Shown in pieces: positions 7,751 through 15,732 of a stretch of DNA of 26,580 nucleotides. Every line of letters starts with the position of its first letter. Within the stretch, counting starts at the first letter, position 1. A program made the position numbers and the translations under genes. Below the pieces are notes generated by a model. It worked only from the letters and a program-made list of their open reading frames with translations, was not told the DNA's origin and did no database searches. The stretch comes from Deltaproteobacteria bacterium. Lineage in GTDB: Bacteria > Desulfobacterota > DSM-4660 > Desulfatiglandales > B25-G16. The stretch lies in the NCBI GenBank assembly GCA_019308645.1, contig JAFDHR010000007.1:1-26580 (forward strand). Direction: 5' to 3'.

Positions 7751-8776
7751 ATGATTGCTGCCTTAGAAGGATATATATTAGCTCGTTGGAATGATTTGTT
7801 TCCTGAGCATGAAAACCCAAATGGTTTATCTTTTATTCTTATGTCCAATATGTCCCCTCATTTAGAAATTGTTACATTCCTGATAATTCCAAGTGGGAGT
7901 TCGGAGCCTTTATTGACAGCCAAAGTACCACGCTATGTCAAAGACAACGATAAGATGAGGCAGAAAGCTGAACGTGTGAGTCGTTTAAAAAAAGAGCTGC
8001 CTGTTCATTTGTCTTCCTCCTTTCCTGTATTGGTCGATGTGACAGAGATTTCTGGTCGCCTGATCATCCTGGAGCGATCTATGCCCATGCCAACTATAGG
8101 TTTAGAGCTTAAGCGCGGTAGCAGACTCAATCTCATTTACGATAATATCGGAGAGTTAGAGCTTATAGGCGACTGGTTGATCGACTTTTTTCAAGCTACA
8201 CGTCAACCTGTAACTACACAAAATATAGTCCAACTGGTTCTGAACTTAGTTCATGAATACGAGAATCGATTTTTACCTCCCTTACCGCAAAGAGGATGGT
8301 TAGAAAAGATGCGGCTCGTTTTGGCTCAGAAAAAAAATATTCCTTATTTGGGGGTAAGGCATACCAACCTGACACCAGATCATGTTTCTTTGAACAGCGG
8401 ACAGCTCTATATTTTCAATTGGGAAAATATGGAGGAAAGAGGGTTGCCGTTATTTGATGCTTTTCATTTCATAACCTGTTTGGCATTGTATGGGGTTAGC
8501 AAGATTGACGAAGCCAAGGATAGGTTGCAGACACTATTTTTGGTTAGGGGAAATGAGAACAGTGCGTGGACGGACTGGATCAAAAGAGTGAGCAATGCCA
8601 TAGGGATTGACGAACCCACCCGAAGATTATTGTATCTCCTGTATCTCACAGACCGGGCACTCAACTGGACTGAGTTTGAGATTGCCGAAAATTATTGGCC
8701 GCAGCTTTTTAGTTCATACGTTTCATGGCTGGAGCAAATAGATTTCAACTTGGAAACCAAAAAGAAGATGCCATAG
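7751..8776 (+). CDS. APH/kinase-fold protein lacking catalytic Asp residues (pseudokinase-like)
   Basis: A 341-residue protein that I place in the aminoglycoside-phosphotransferase/kinase fold by alignment to its neighbour at 9671. It keeps a probable ATP-site lysine (Lys58 in LLTAKVPR). The catalytic loop reads RHTNLTPDHV, with Asn206 where HGD has the catalytic Asp, and the metal-binding DWE reads FNWE (Asn223). In the 9671 protein the corresponding residues are His203-Gly-Asp205 and Asp222-Trp-Glu; spacing from His to the second site is 19 residues in both. The following GLPLFDAFHF matches GLPGHDLINFF. Loss of both acids predicts a non-catalytic or allosteric partner, though ATP binding may remain. 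It starts six bases after the upstream methyltransferase. Fold assignment is moderate; loss of acids is read directly once aligned. Confidence 0.7.
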   Translation: MIAALEGYILARWNDLFPEHENPNGLSFILMSNMSPHLEIVTFLIIPSGSSEPLLTAKVPRYVKDNDKMRQKAERVSRLKKELPVHLSSSFPVLVDVTEISGRLIILERSMPMPTIGLELKRGSRLNLIYDNIGELELIGDWLIDFFQATRQPVTTQNIVQLVLNLVHEYENRFLPPLPQRGWLEKMRLVLAQKKNIPYLGVRHTNLTPDHVSLNSGQLYIFNWENMEERGLPLFDAFHFITCLALYGVSKIDEAKDRLQTLFLVRGNENSAWTDWIKRVSNAIGIDEPTRRLLYLLYLTDRALNWTEFEIAENYWPQLFSSYVSWLEQIDFNLETKKKMP

Positions 8777-8783
8777 GAATGCA

Positions 8784-9674
8784 ATGACAAAATATGAAGA
8801 CAATAGTCTAAAGGAATCTTTCGTGAAAGCTGCCTCAGAAAAGGGGTGGAAATATGCATTGAAAGAATATTCCGGTAAATATTCATTACCTAAAATTATT
8901 TATATTGATGATTATTACAGAATATTATGGAGGTTTTTGCTACCATTAACAAAAAGTTGTAATGTTTTATATGTAGGATATGATTGGGGCATTCAGTTGC
9001 AGTATTTAGCCAGACAAATAGGTACTCTTACTGTAGCTACCTCAAGTGAGACTAAGATTGCTTTTCTTCAACTGGTTCGTGACCAATGTGGTCTGAAAAA
9101 TATTTTTTTCATAAAACTGGATGACATGAATTCATTCAGACAGAAGGGCGTTACGTTTGATATACTTATATTAGATGGTTACTCCGAGTGGCTGGATAAC
9201 CAGGATAGGGATCAGATGTGGTTGCAATTTAAAGCCCTTTTAAAGCAGGGTGGATGTGTCTTATGTAATACAGACATGATAAGTTGGACACATAGAATGG
9301 TTTCTTGGTTGATTACCAAAAATATCCTATTTAAAGATTTGCCACCCGCATTATGGCTCGCTTCAAAAAAAACATTGTTGACTTCTATCTCAAGGAGGAG
9401 TCGAGAATACATGGCCTATTGGGGGTTTGAAGGAACCAAAGTTTATCTATCCCTACCACACTATCAGAATAGCAAAGTAATTCTTCCAATAGATAATTAT
9501 GAAACCTTTTCTTATTTTATCAAGCATTGGGCTCAATCGCGAAGATACCACATCAACAATCCAATTATCCGTGCACTGCTTCAGTTTGCCAGCCCTCTAT
9601 GGTGGTTGTTTTACTGGAGTTTGGACCGGCTGAGTCCTCACGCATCCATCATTACCTGGAAGGTAAAGAGTTGA
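8784..9674 (+). CDS. Degenerate methyltransferase-fold protein (inactive paralogue of 6692)
   Basis: A 296-residue protein with the overall layout of a class I methyltransferase but a ruined SAM site. Motif I is VLYVGYDWG: Tyr63 replaces the acidic residue and Tyr-Asp-Trp replaces the GxGxG core. The motif II acid is replaced in VATSSETK. Motif IV-like FDILILDGYSEWL and LLKQGGCVLCNTD remain. Homology to the 6692 protein continues to the tail (LSPHASIITWK against FVPDFSIIARK). No zinc ribbon is present, so the N-terminal domain has been lost or replaced. It begins at an ATG eight bases after the upstream stop (TAGGAATGCA leader) and overlaps the kinase gene by four bases. Likely a scaffold or regulator of the active methyltransferase. 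Confidence 0.72.
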   Translation: MTKYEDNSLKESFVKAASEKGWKYALKEYSGKYSLPKIIYIDDYYRILWRFLLPLTKSCNVLYVGYDWGIQLQYLARQIGTLTVATSSETKIAFLQLVRDQCGLKNIFFIKLDDMNSFRQKGVTFDILILDGYSEWLDNQDRDQMWLQFKALLKQGGCVLCNTDMISWTHRMVSWLITKNILFKDLPPALWLASKKTLLTSISRRSREYMAYWGFEGTKVYLSLPHYQNSKVILPIDNYETFSYFIKHWAQSRRYHINNPIIRALLQFASPLWWLFYWSLDRLSPHASIITWKVKS

Positions 9675-10636
9675 TACATCAACAATTGCAAAAAGTGCTT
9701 CGCCGTCTCTGGCAACAGGAATTTCCCAGCCGAGCTATCCCTCGGCATTTTGATTTTATTTGGGAGAGAAGCGATCGAAAAGTCCTCTTGTATGTTTTTG
9801 CCGATGGACGGAGTTATCCGGTTTTTTTCGGGAAAAGCTCAGATAGTCACTCTGTAGCTAAAAGACTTTGTCAAGAAGCAACAGTTCTGAACAAACTCAA
9901 ACAAACAGACCAGTATTTAGCTGAAACGATACCCCAACCTGTTTTTTGTGCTACAGTAGGAAATCAGACCATTTTATTGGAAAAGATGATTCATGGCTAT
10001 CCATTGAGTAATTTAATCAAGCCTTTTTCAAACAAAGTTTGGTGGAGAGAAGCCAAAAATCATTTCCATTGGGTTACGGAGTGGACCATCCAGTTTCATA
10101 AAAAAGCTACAGAGGAGGTTTTTCAACTGAGTTCCGAAGGGTGGAAAGAATTTTTTCGAGAGCGTTGCCGGGAATTTAATTTCAAATATGGTGTAAAGAT
10201 CGATACCCACAAGTGGGAAATAATAGATGCGTGGTTAGGCAAATGTGACGGGCTCCGCTTACCTAAGGTCATCGATCACGGTGATTTGACGCCTCACCAA
10301 ATTTTGGTCACCAAAAATAATTATATCGTCATCGATTGGGAGCTGTCTCCTTTATTAGGTTTACCCGGCCATGATTTGATTAATTTCTTTATCCACTACC
10401 GCGCTCTGATTGAGAAAAGAAAGAGATTTATGGAGAGAGATTTGAAAGATGAGAATATCACGGCCCTGTTTTTTGATAAAGATACGCGTACCCCATTCGT
10501 GGACTATATGAGGCGATATTTTGTTGCCATGGGAATCCATCCATATTTTATTATACCTATACTCTATGCCCGGTATCCAAGAATCCATTTGGGTGAAGGG
10601 GTTTGTAAGAAAATGGTTGAGGTTTTATCTGTTTGA
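9671..10636 (+). CDS. APH-fold phosphotransferase / small-molecule or glycan kinase
   Basis: A 321-residue kinase-like protein. Visible parts are an ATP-site Lys55 (VFFGK) and helix-C Glu69, hinge LLEKMIHGYPL, catalytic loop VIDHGDLTPHQIL (His203, Asp205) and metal-binding VIDWE (Asp222), followed by GLPGHDLINFF. The loop Asn of HGDxxxxN is Gln here, which is unusual. It probably phosphorylates a sugar, glycan terminus or lipid-linked intermediate. Start: a TTG at 9671 overlaps the preceding stop (TTGA) with GGAAGG seven bases before it. The in-frame ATG at 9527 would force a 148-base overlap with the previous gene and add poor-quality residues, so I rejected it. Eighteen bases separate it from asnB. 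Confidence 0.78.
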   Translation: MIHQQLQKVLRRLWQQEFPSRAIPRHFDFIWERSDRKVLLYVFADGRSYPVFFGKSSDSHSVAKRLCQEATVLNKLKQTDQYLAETIPQPVFCATVGNQTILLEKMIHGYPLSNLIKPFSNKVWWREAKNHFHWVTEWTIQFHKKATEEVFQLSSEGWKEFFRERCREFNFKYGVKIDTHKWEIIDAWLGKCDGLRLPKVIDHGDLTPHQILVTKNNYIVIDWELSPLLGLPGHDLINFFIHYRALIEKRKRFMERDLKDENITALFFDKDTRTPFVDYMRRYFVAMGIHPYFIIPILYARYPRIHLGEGVCKKMVEVLSV

Positions 10637-10653
10637 TAAAGAGGCGCATTTGA

Positions 10654-12540
10654 ATGTGTGGAATTTGCGGAATTCTGAATTTTGATTCGGAGATGACTGT
10701 TAGGCAGCCTGAGATTGATCGGATGGTCAATCAACTTCTGCATCGAGGGCCTGACGATAGTGGTGTTTGGTTAGATGAGAGGATTGCTTTGGGCCACGTC
10801 AGGCTTGCGGTAATCGACCTTTCTAAAGCCGCTAACCAGCCCATGAGCAACGAAGATGGCAGTATATGGATTACCTGTAACGGGGAAGTTTACAATTTTT
10901 TCGAACTACGGAAGAAACTGGAGTCAAAAGGACATCGATTCAGGTCAAGGTCAGACACCGAAGTAATCATTCACCTTTATGAGGAGGAAGGGATTGATTG
11001 TGTAGACCATCTAAGGGGTATGTTTGCATTTGCCATTTGGGATGAAAATAAAAAGCAGCTTCTCTTGGCCCGTGACAGAATGGGTCAAAAACCATTATAT
11101 TATTATGAGGATAGGGAGAAGCTGTTATTTGCTTCTGAGATAAAGGGCATCTTGGCAAGCGGTTTAGTGAAAAAATCTCCAGATTACGGGGCATTATACC
11201 AGTACCTCTGTCTTGGGTATGTTCCTCATCCAAAAACTGGATTTGAGAATATTAATAAATTGTCCCCTGGTCATAGGTTAGTAATCAGTGGTTCCAATAT
11301 TGTATTGGAACCATATTGGTCGTTGGATAAGGATTTTAATCAGAGTGAGGTCCTTGATGAAAGTGAGACGAGCCAGAGGCTAATAGATTTGTTGATGGAA
11401 GCCACGCGAATCAGGATGGTAAGCGATGTGCCGCTGGGGGGTTTGCTTAGCGGAGGTATTGATTCGAATGCTGTGGTTGCCATGATGAGCCGTTGTGCAG
11501 GGCAGGTCAAAACCTTTACTATCGGTTTTGAAGATAAACTCTATGATGAGCGTAAGGAAGCCAGGTTCCTTGCCAATAGATTGGAGACGGATCACCATGA
11601 AATGGTTGTTAGGCCTGACATTATAGATATCTTGCCCAAAATAGTTCGTGCCTATGATGAGCCTTTTGCTGATCCCTCTGCCATACCTTCTTACTATGTC
11701 GCCCAGATGGCACGTCAGCATGTGAAGGTTGTATTGAACGGAGATGGAGGAGATGAGAATTTTGCTGGTTATGGTACATATATTCAGGGGATAGTTGGAA
11801 GCTGGGCAGAAAAAATCCCCCAAAATCTGGGTAGAATCTTATCGAAGATATTGTGCCAGAAAAAACCAGGGAAATTTCAAAGTTTAGCACAGGTCTTAGC
11901 TCTAAGCGGTAAATCTCAGGCCTGGATTTTTAATTCTTTAAAATTAATAGCTCCCTTGATACAAGTAAACTCACTGCTAAGCGAAGATTTCAGAAAAATG
12001 GTTCAAGAAATTGACGCTATTGGTCATTTGGTGGAGTTGTATGAAAGCTTTGATCGGGGAGATCACATTAACACGATGCTGGCAGTAGATCTAAAAACTT
12101 TTTTGCCTGACGATCTTCTGTTTAAGATCGACATCGCTACCATGAGCCACGGCTTAGAAGCTCGTTCCCCTTTTCTTGATCATCACCTTGTAGAGTTTGC
12201 GGCAGCACTGCCTGGAAATTTGAAACTCAAGGGTATAAATAAAAAGTATATCCTTAAGCTCGCCTTAAAGGATCTGATTCCAACAGAAATCATTGAACGC
12301 CCCAAAAGAGGTTTTGATGTGCCAGTGAGTTCATGGTTGAGAGGGGAATTAAGAGATATTGCTTACGATATGCTTTTAAACAATTCAGCAAGTCAACAAC
12401 TTTTTAAAGAGCATGGATTAGAGACCTTGCTGAGAGATCATTGTTCTGGGAAGCAGGATTTCGGCAGACTGATTTGGACATTATTGATGTTGGAGATGTG
12501 GTGGAGAGAATTTTTTGGAGATCAAATTCATGAAACCTGA
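10654..12540 (+). CDS. asnB: Asparagine synthetase B-type glutamine amidotransferase
   Basis: A 628-residue two-domain enzyme. The N-terminal class II glutaminase begins MCGICGIL with nucleophile Cys2; HRGPDDSG, RLAVIDLS, NGEVYNF and SDTEVI line the glutamine site. The synthetase half carries the pyrophosphate loop SGGIDS at residues 266-271 and ends with the usual RPKRGFDVPVSSWLR. Ammonia from glutamine is channelled to an adenylated carboxylate. In a polysaccharide operon it more likely amidates a uronic acid or other acidic sugar than makes free asparagine; that is inference from context. It overlaps the next gene by 11 bases. A second, clearly distinct member lies at 22880. Confidence 0.93.
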   Translation: MCGICGILNFDSEMTVRQPEIDRMVNQLLHRGPDDSGVWLDERIALGHVRLAVIDLSKAANQPMSNEDGSIWITCNGEVYNFFELRKKLESKGHRFRSRSDTEVIIHLYEEEGIDCVDHLRGMFAFAIWDENKKQLLLARDRMGQKPLYYYEDREKLLFASEIKGILASGLVKKSPDYGALYQYLCLGYVPHPKTGFENINKLSPGHRLVISGSNIVLEPYWSLDKDFNQSEVLDESETSQRLIDLLMEATRIRMVSDVPLGGLLSGGIDSNAVVAMMSRCAGQVKTFTIGFEDKLYDERKEARFLANRLETDHHEMVVRPDIIDILPKIVRAYDEPFADPSAIPSYYVAQMARQHVKVVLNGDGGDENFAGYGTYIQGIVGSWAEKIPQNLGRILSKILCQKKPGKFQSLAQVLALSGKSQAWIFNSLKLIAPLIQVNSLLSEDFRKMVQEIDAIGHLVELYESFDRGDHINTMLAVDLKTFLPDDLLFKIDIATMSHGLEARSPFLDHHLVEFAAALPGNLKLKGINKKYILKLALKDLIPTEIIERPKRGFDVPVSSWLRGELRDIAYDMLLNNSASQQLFKEHGLETLLRDHCSGKQDFGRLIWTLLMLEMWWREFFGDQIHET

Positions 12541-13678
12541 GAAAATCAAAGTTCTTTATGTAGTAGAAAACACCTCATTCGGTGGCGGTGAAAGAGGATT
12601 CGGTCAGCTCTGCACGGGCCTGAACCGTGATCGATTTCAAACCCATCTTGCCGCTCACCCAGGAGGTAAACTGGAAGAAATGGCCCACGGAGCTGGGGTA
12701 AGCTTTTTTCCAATAGATATGAGCCGGAAGGTAAATCTCATTACTATTGGCCACCTGTCAAAACTAATCTCCCAAAATAGAATCGACATTGTCCACAGCA
12801 TGGGACCTCGTGCGGATTTTTTTGCTAGACTGGCTTGCAGAAAGATGTCTTCAACGGCAGTTCTTTGCACTGTGGCCATGCTTTTAGAGGGCTATGATGT
12901 GGGATTTTTTATAAAGGTAGTATACAAGATAGCTGATCGGTATTCCGCCAGATATGTTACCCAGTATATCGCCGTATCTAAGGCCTTGAAGGATCGATTG
13001 ATTGACGAGTGTGGAATACCTGCTGATAAAATTTCCGTTATCTATAATGGTGTGGAGCTTGACCAATATAATCCTAACCTGTCCGCCCCGGATGAGGTGC
13101 GCCGTTCATTAGGTATTATGGGTGATTATTTCGTTATTGGAACCATTGGGCGGCTAGTTTACCAGAAAGGCCTTTCCTATTTTCTCGAGGCGGCCAAACG
13201 GGTTTGGTCGGAAAGGAGGCAGGTCAGGTTTGTTATTGTTGGCCACGGTCCGGAAGAGGCTAACTTAAAGAGCTTGGCAGAGTCACTGGGCATTTCTCAT
13301 GTATGCACATTTGCAGGACTGAGGTTTGATACTGCTCGGCTACTATCTGCTTTTGATGTTTTTGTTTTATCCTCGGTTCTGGAAGGTTTACCCCGTGTAG
13401 TGATCGAGGCCATGGCAATGGGGCGTCCGATTGTCGCTAGTGATATAGATGGAGTCAGAGAAGAGGTAAGACATAATGAGACCGGCATCCTGGTCCCGCC
13501 TGCCGACCCAATTGCATTGGCTGACGCTATCTTGAGCCTGCTGGATGATAGAGAGAAGGCAGAGCGTTTAGGACGCGAAGCACGAAAAGATGCTGAAGAG
13601 ATCTTCGATTTAGAAAATACCTTGTCTGATGTTGAAATGCTGTATGAAAAGATTTTGAATTCGATGTCATCGAAATGA
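12530..13678 (+). CDS. GT4 glycosyltransferase
   Basis: A 382-residue GT-B enzyme with textbook GT4 features: N-terminal VLYVVENTSFGGGERGF, HSMGPRADFFARLA, linker VIYNGVELDQYNP, donor half GTIGRLVYQKGLSYFLEA, VGHGPEEANLK and the E-x7-E element SSVLEGLPRVVIEAMAMGRPIVASD. The tail has LVPPADPIALADAI. The ATG at 12530 lies within the end of asnB and is preceded by TTGGAG at good spacing; it is probably coupled to asnB translation. It is the last intact gene of this operon; a decayed methyltransferase copy starts 50 bases downstream, mirroring the GT4-fossil/methyltransferase-fossil order at 19043-19493. Confidence 0.92.
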   Translation: MKPEKIKVLYVVENTSFGGGERGFGQLCTGLNRDRFQTHLAAHPGGKLEEMAHGAGVSFFPIDMSRKVNLITIGHLSKLISQNRIDIVHSMGPRADFFARLACRKMSSTAVLCTVAMLLEGYDVGFFIKVVYKIADRYSARYVTQYIAVSKALKDRLIDECGIPADKISVIYNGVELDQYNPNLSAPDEVRRSLGIMGDYFVIGTIGRLVYQKGLSYFLEAAKRVWSERRQVRFVIVGHGPEEANLKSLAESLGISHVCTFAGLRFDTARLLSAFDVFVLSSVLEGLPRVVIEAMAMGRPIVASDIDGVREEVRHNETGILVPPADPIALADAILSLLDDREKAERLGREARKDAEEIFDLENTLSDVEMLYEKILNSMSSK

Positions 13679-13696
13679 GTGCATTCGAGAGCACTC
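13677..13696 (+). other. Small inverted repeat after the operon end
   Basis: GAGTGC (13677-13682) and GCACTC (13691-13696) can form a 6-bp stem with an 8-nt loop, starting inside the stop codon of the glycosyltransferase. No T-tract follows, so it is not a convincing intrinsic terminator; it could be a transcript-end stabiliser or chance. Confidence 0.3.
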
Positions 13697-13727
13697 TCAT
13701 CCCTGGAACCTGGGGACACCAATCAAA

Positions 13728-14205
13728 ATGAAGAATTGCCCTTATTGCGGCAATCATGGAGAAATTTGTGTCAGAATTCTTTCAAGAATCGATCAGCAAT
13801 GTTTAGGATATGATCTCATCTATAAGGAGAGTCAGGATTCCTATGATAAAATCCTGACCCATTATCGCGAGGGTTACTTTGACAGATATTATTCTGATCA
13901 GGTTGAGGGAAGCAGGAATAAGTTATTTAATCATATATTGGACTTGATTGAAGAAAATCGGGGAATTGGCAGATTATTCGACATTGGCGCCGGCTGTGGG
14001 TTTTTTCTGGCATCTGCTCAAAAAAGGGGCTGAGAGGTAAAGGGAATTAATTGAAGCAACGGGGAAATTAACAGATTTAATTTCCGGTGGAAGAGTTTTT
14101 TTGGGTCCTTCACTGGAGGTGATTGCAAGAGAAAGTAGAAAAATCATGGAAGCGCCACTAAGAAATGACTGGGAGAAAGCAAAAAATCAAGTTGTTTTCG
14201 CATAA
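13728..14205 (+). pseudogene. Zinc-ribbon methyltransferase, copy A (core deleted)
   Basis: The 5' part encodes MKNCPYCGNHGEICVRILSR and continues through THYREGYFDRYYSDQVEG to a SAM motif I, LFDIGAGCGFFLASA. Then a Trp codon has become TGA (about 14032), and within 20 bases the sequence jumps, in another frame, to the family's C-terminal end: IEATGKLTDLISGGRVFLGPSLEVIA... to TAA at 14203. The central methyltransferase core is deleted. Broken copies B, C and D of the same gene lie at 15082, 17080 and 19464. The original was a zinc-ribbon class I methyltransferase; this one cannot be active. Confidence 0.85.
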
Positions 14206-14268
14206 AACTGGCTTTTGGCTTGAAGGGATATCATAAAGATCAGGGAAAATAGTCTGCTACCTGAAATG

Positions 14269-14574
14269 TTATTTCTCACCCTTTCTTTTTTCAGCTTTTC
14301 GATAAACCGCAAGCCCTTCCCTGGGACCGATAGCAATAATTTCAAGATCAACCGGGTCTCCAATGCATCTATATACGATTCTAAGACGTTTTTTGTCGGC
14401 ATAAAGCTTGAAATATCCTATAAGGTCTATCCCGGCACGTTTGCCCAACTCTTCTCCTAAAAAAGGATTGGAAGAAAGTTTTTTCATTTTTTTTGCAACT
14501 ACAAGCTTCTCTCTACCATCCAGTTTATTAAAGTCTTTACGGGCTGAAGGAATAAGTCGCACATTACAATTCAT
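14269..14574 (-). CDS. RelE/ParE-superfamily toxin
   Basis: A 101-residue basic protein with the RelE/ParE outline: VRLIPSARKDFNKLDGREKLVV (helical hairpin), NPFLGEELGKRAGIDLIGYFKLY, then the strand KKRLRIVYRCIGDPVDLEIIAIGPREGLAVY. RelE types are ribosome-dependent mRNases and ParE types gyrase poisons; the sequence alone does not decide which. It overlaps the antitoxin gene by 11 bases in the usual antitoxin-first order and runs against the direction of every neighbouring gene. It sits between methyltransferase fossils A and B, so the pair was inserted into, or outlived, a decaying stretch. Confidence 0.85.
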   Translation of the reverse strand: MNCNVRLIPSARKDFNKLDGREKLVVAKKMKKLSSNPFLGEELGKRAGIDLIGYFKLYADKKRLRIVYRCIGDPVDLEIIAIGPREGLAVYRKAEKRKGEK

Positions 14575-14857
14575 TCAGATTTATACCTTCCTCTTTGAGC
14601 ATTTCTTCCAATGATATATCGGCCTTCTCTTTTTCTCTTTGGGCAATAATCTTTGCAATACTTATATGCTCCAAAACGTCGGCGGATTCCTCCAACCGTT
14701 CATATTCTTCTACAGGCAGAATTACGGCTTCAAGGATGTTATTCCGAGAAATAAGAGCTTTTTTTAAACGACCGGATTTTATATCGGTCAGGATTCCGCC
14801 AAATTTCTTTGCCGCTTTGCCTGAGGCAATAATTTCCGAACGTTCATAAGTTGTCAT
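14564..14857 (-). CDS. Phd/YefM-type antitoxin
   Basis: A 97-residue antitoxin. The N-terminal half (SEIIASGKAAKKFGGILTDIKSGRLKKALISRNNILEAVILPVEEYERLEE) follows the Phd/YefM DNA-binding pattern. The charged C-terminal helix (AQREKEKADISLEEMLKEEG) would wrap the toxin. The ATG at 14857 is preferred over the ATG six bases upstream because the GGAGG lies eight bases before it. A 14-bp palindrome 13 bases upstream is the likely autoregulatory operator. Confidence 0.82.
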   Translation of the reverse strand: MTTYERSEIIASGKAAKKFGGILTDIKSGRLKKALISRNNILEAVILPVEEYERLEESADVLEHISIAKIIAQREKEKADISLEEMLKEEGINLNEL

Positions 14858-14869
14858 GTGCATTACCTC

Positions 14870-14883
14870 CGTATAATTATACG
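14870..14883 (-). promoter_or_regulatory. Operator / -10 region of the minus-strand TA pair
   Basis: CGTATAATTATACG is a perfect 14-bp palindrome and contains TATAAT on the minus strand, just before the GGAGG of the antitoxin gene. Antitoxins of this type bind such palindromes over their own promoter. No well-spaced -35 box is obvious. Confidence 0.55.
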
Positions 14884-15081
14884 CTTAATTTAATACAAAA
14901 TAGTCAGGTGGTCAACATGAAAATTAAAACAATTAATACGTTTACATAGGTGTATGGAACGCAACTATAATTTTGCTTTTAGGCAAAATTTATAAGGGGT
15001 TTAGCGCATCTAATTCTTCAGAACCTATTAAACCGCAAAAGCGAGCGAATTTTCCACGTAGCATGCTTGCTGTGTGGGCAC

Positions 15082-15520
15082 ACCCATTATCGTAATGATT
15101 ACTTTAGCCGGTATTCTGCTGACCAGATGGAAGGGAAAAGAGACAGGTTGTTTGGCGGGATTTTAGACTTGATAGAAAAAAGGAAAGACACTGGCAGGTT
15201 ATTAGACATTGGCGCTGGTTGCTGGTTTTTTCTGGCATCTGCTCAAAAAAGGGGATGGAAGGTAAAGGCTGTTGTCTGATCAGGGTTTTACAGATATTGA
15301 AGTTTATAATGCGAGTCTTTCCGGTGGAAGTTTAATCCACAGATTACGCAGATTACACAGATTCTCCTCTGGCTTGCCGCGTGGTAGCGCGTTTGCTTCC
15401 TTTCACATTGTTAGTTTCGCTATAAGATCAATTGAAATAATGGGGAAATTAACCGATTTAATTTCTGATGGAAGGATCTTATGGGGTCCTTCACTGGAGG
15501 TGATTGCAAGAAAGAAGTAG
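15082..15520 (+). pseudogene. Zinc-ribbon methyltransferase, copy B (5' and core lost, repeat inserted)
   Basis: Reading THYRNDYFSRYSADQMEGKR and onward, this copy parallels copy A from its THYREGYF through motif I, here LLDIGAGCWFFLASAQKRG, where a motif glycine has become Trp. It stops at TGA (about 15277) and resumes in another frame as DQGFTDIEVYNASLSGG. An inserted stretch follows, then SFHIVSFAIRSIEIMGKLTDLI and GPSLEVIARKK before TAG. The zinc-ribbon 5' end is absent. It shares with copy C the inserted stretch before SFHI (GTAGCGCGTTT...), so B and C descend from one already damaged copy. Confidence 0.8.
15334..15363 (+). repeat. Short direct-repeat run inside copy B
   Basis: AATCCACAGATTACG is followed by CAGATTACACAGATT: three imperfect units of a CACAGATTA motif. 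The same AATCCACAG is present in copy C at 17125-17133, where it has itself been interrupted by a palindromic element, giving a nested insertion order. Confidence 0.6.
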
Positions 15521-15662
15521 AAGATTCCATTGGACGTTGAATTTGATTAGGGAATTATATCCATTCTATTACAATAAGATGTTTATCCTTCCTGAATTCC
15601 GGATTTCCGGCACGGATACTCAGGATGGCTTTTGAAAAATATTTAGGCCAGGCTAAAATTGA

Positions 15663-15691
15663 TTGACAGTCCACACGAGCCATGCTAATTA
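15663..15691 (+). promoter_or_regulatory. Sigma70-type promoter for the 15733 ATPase
   Basis: TTGACA (15663-15668), exactly 17 nt, then TAATTA (15686-15691); the ATG is 41 bases beyond. A consensus -35 at optimal spacing just upstream of a lone gene is good evidence for independent transcription. Confidence 0.6.
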
Positions 15692-15732
15692 CCCATTAAA
15701 CACACAAGTTAACCCTACTAAATACGGAATGT

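Noticed and set aside
9527..9670. ATG start for the kinase at 9527
   Set aside because: The extra 48 residues are an out-of-frame reading of the previous gene; the TTG at 9671 has a good Shine-Dalgarno sequence and a TTGA overlap.
11380..11823. 147-residue minus-strand frame
   Set aside because: Fully antisense to the highly conserved synthetase domain of asnB.
13297..13722. 141-residue minus-strand frame
   Set aside because: Antisense to the donor domain of the 12530 glycosyltransferase; Ser-rich shadow.
14969..14990. AATTTTGC/GCAAAATT stem-loop, possible terminator
   Set aside because: Not at the end of any gene in either direction and not followed by a T-tract longer than the stem itself; probably chance in A+T-rich sequence.
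15334..15363. CRISPR-like repeats
   Set aside because: Units are short, contiguous and without spacers; no cas gene in the window.
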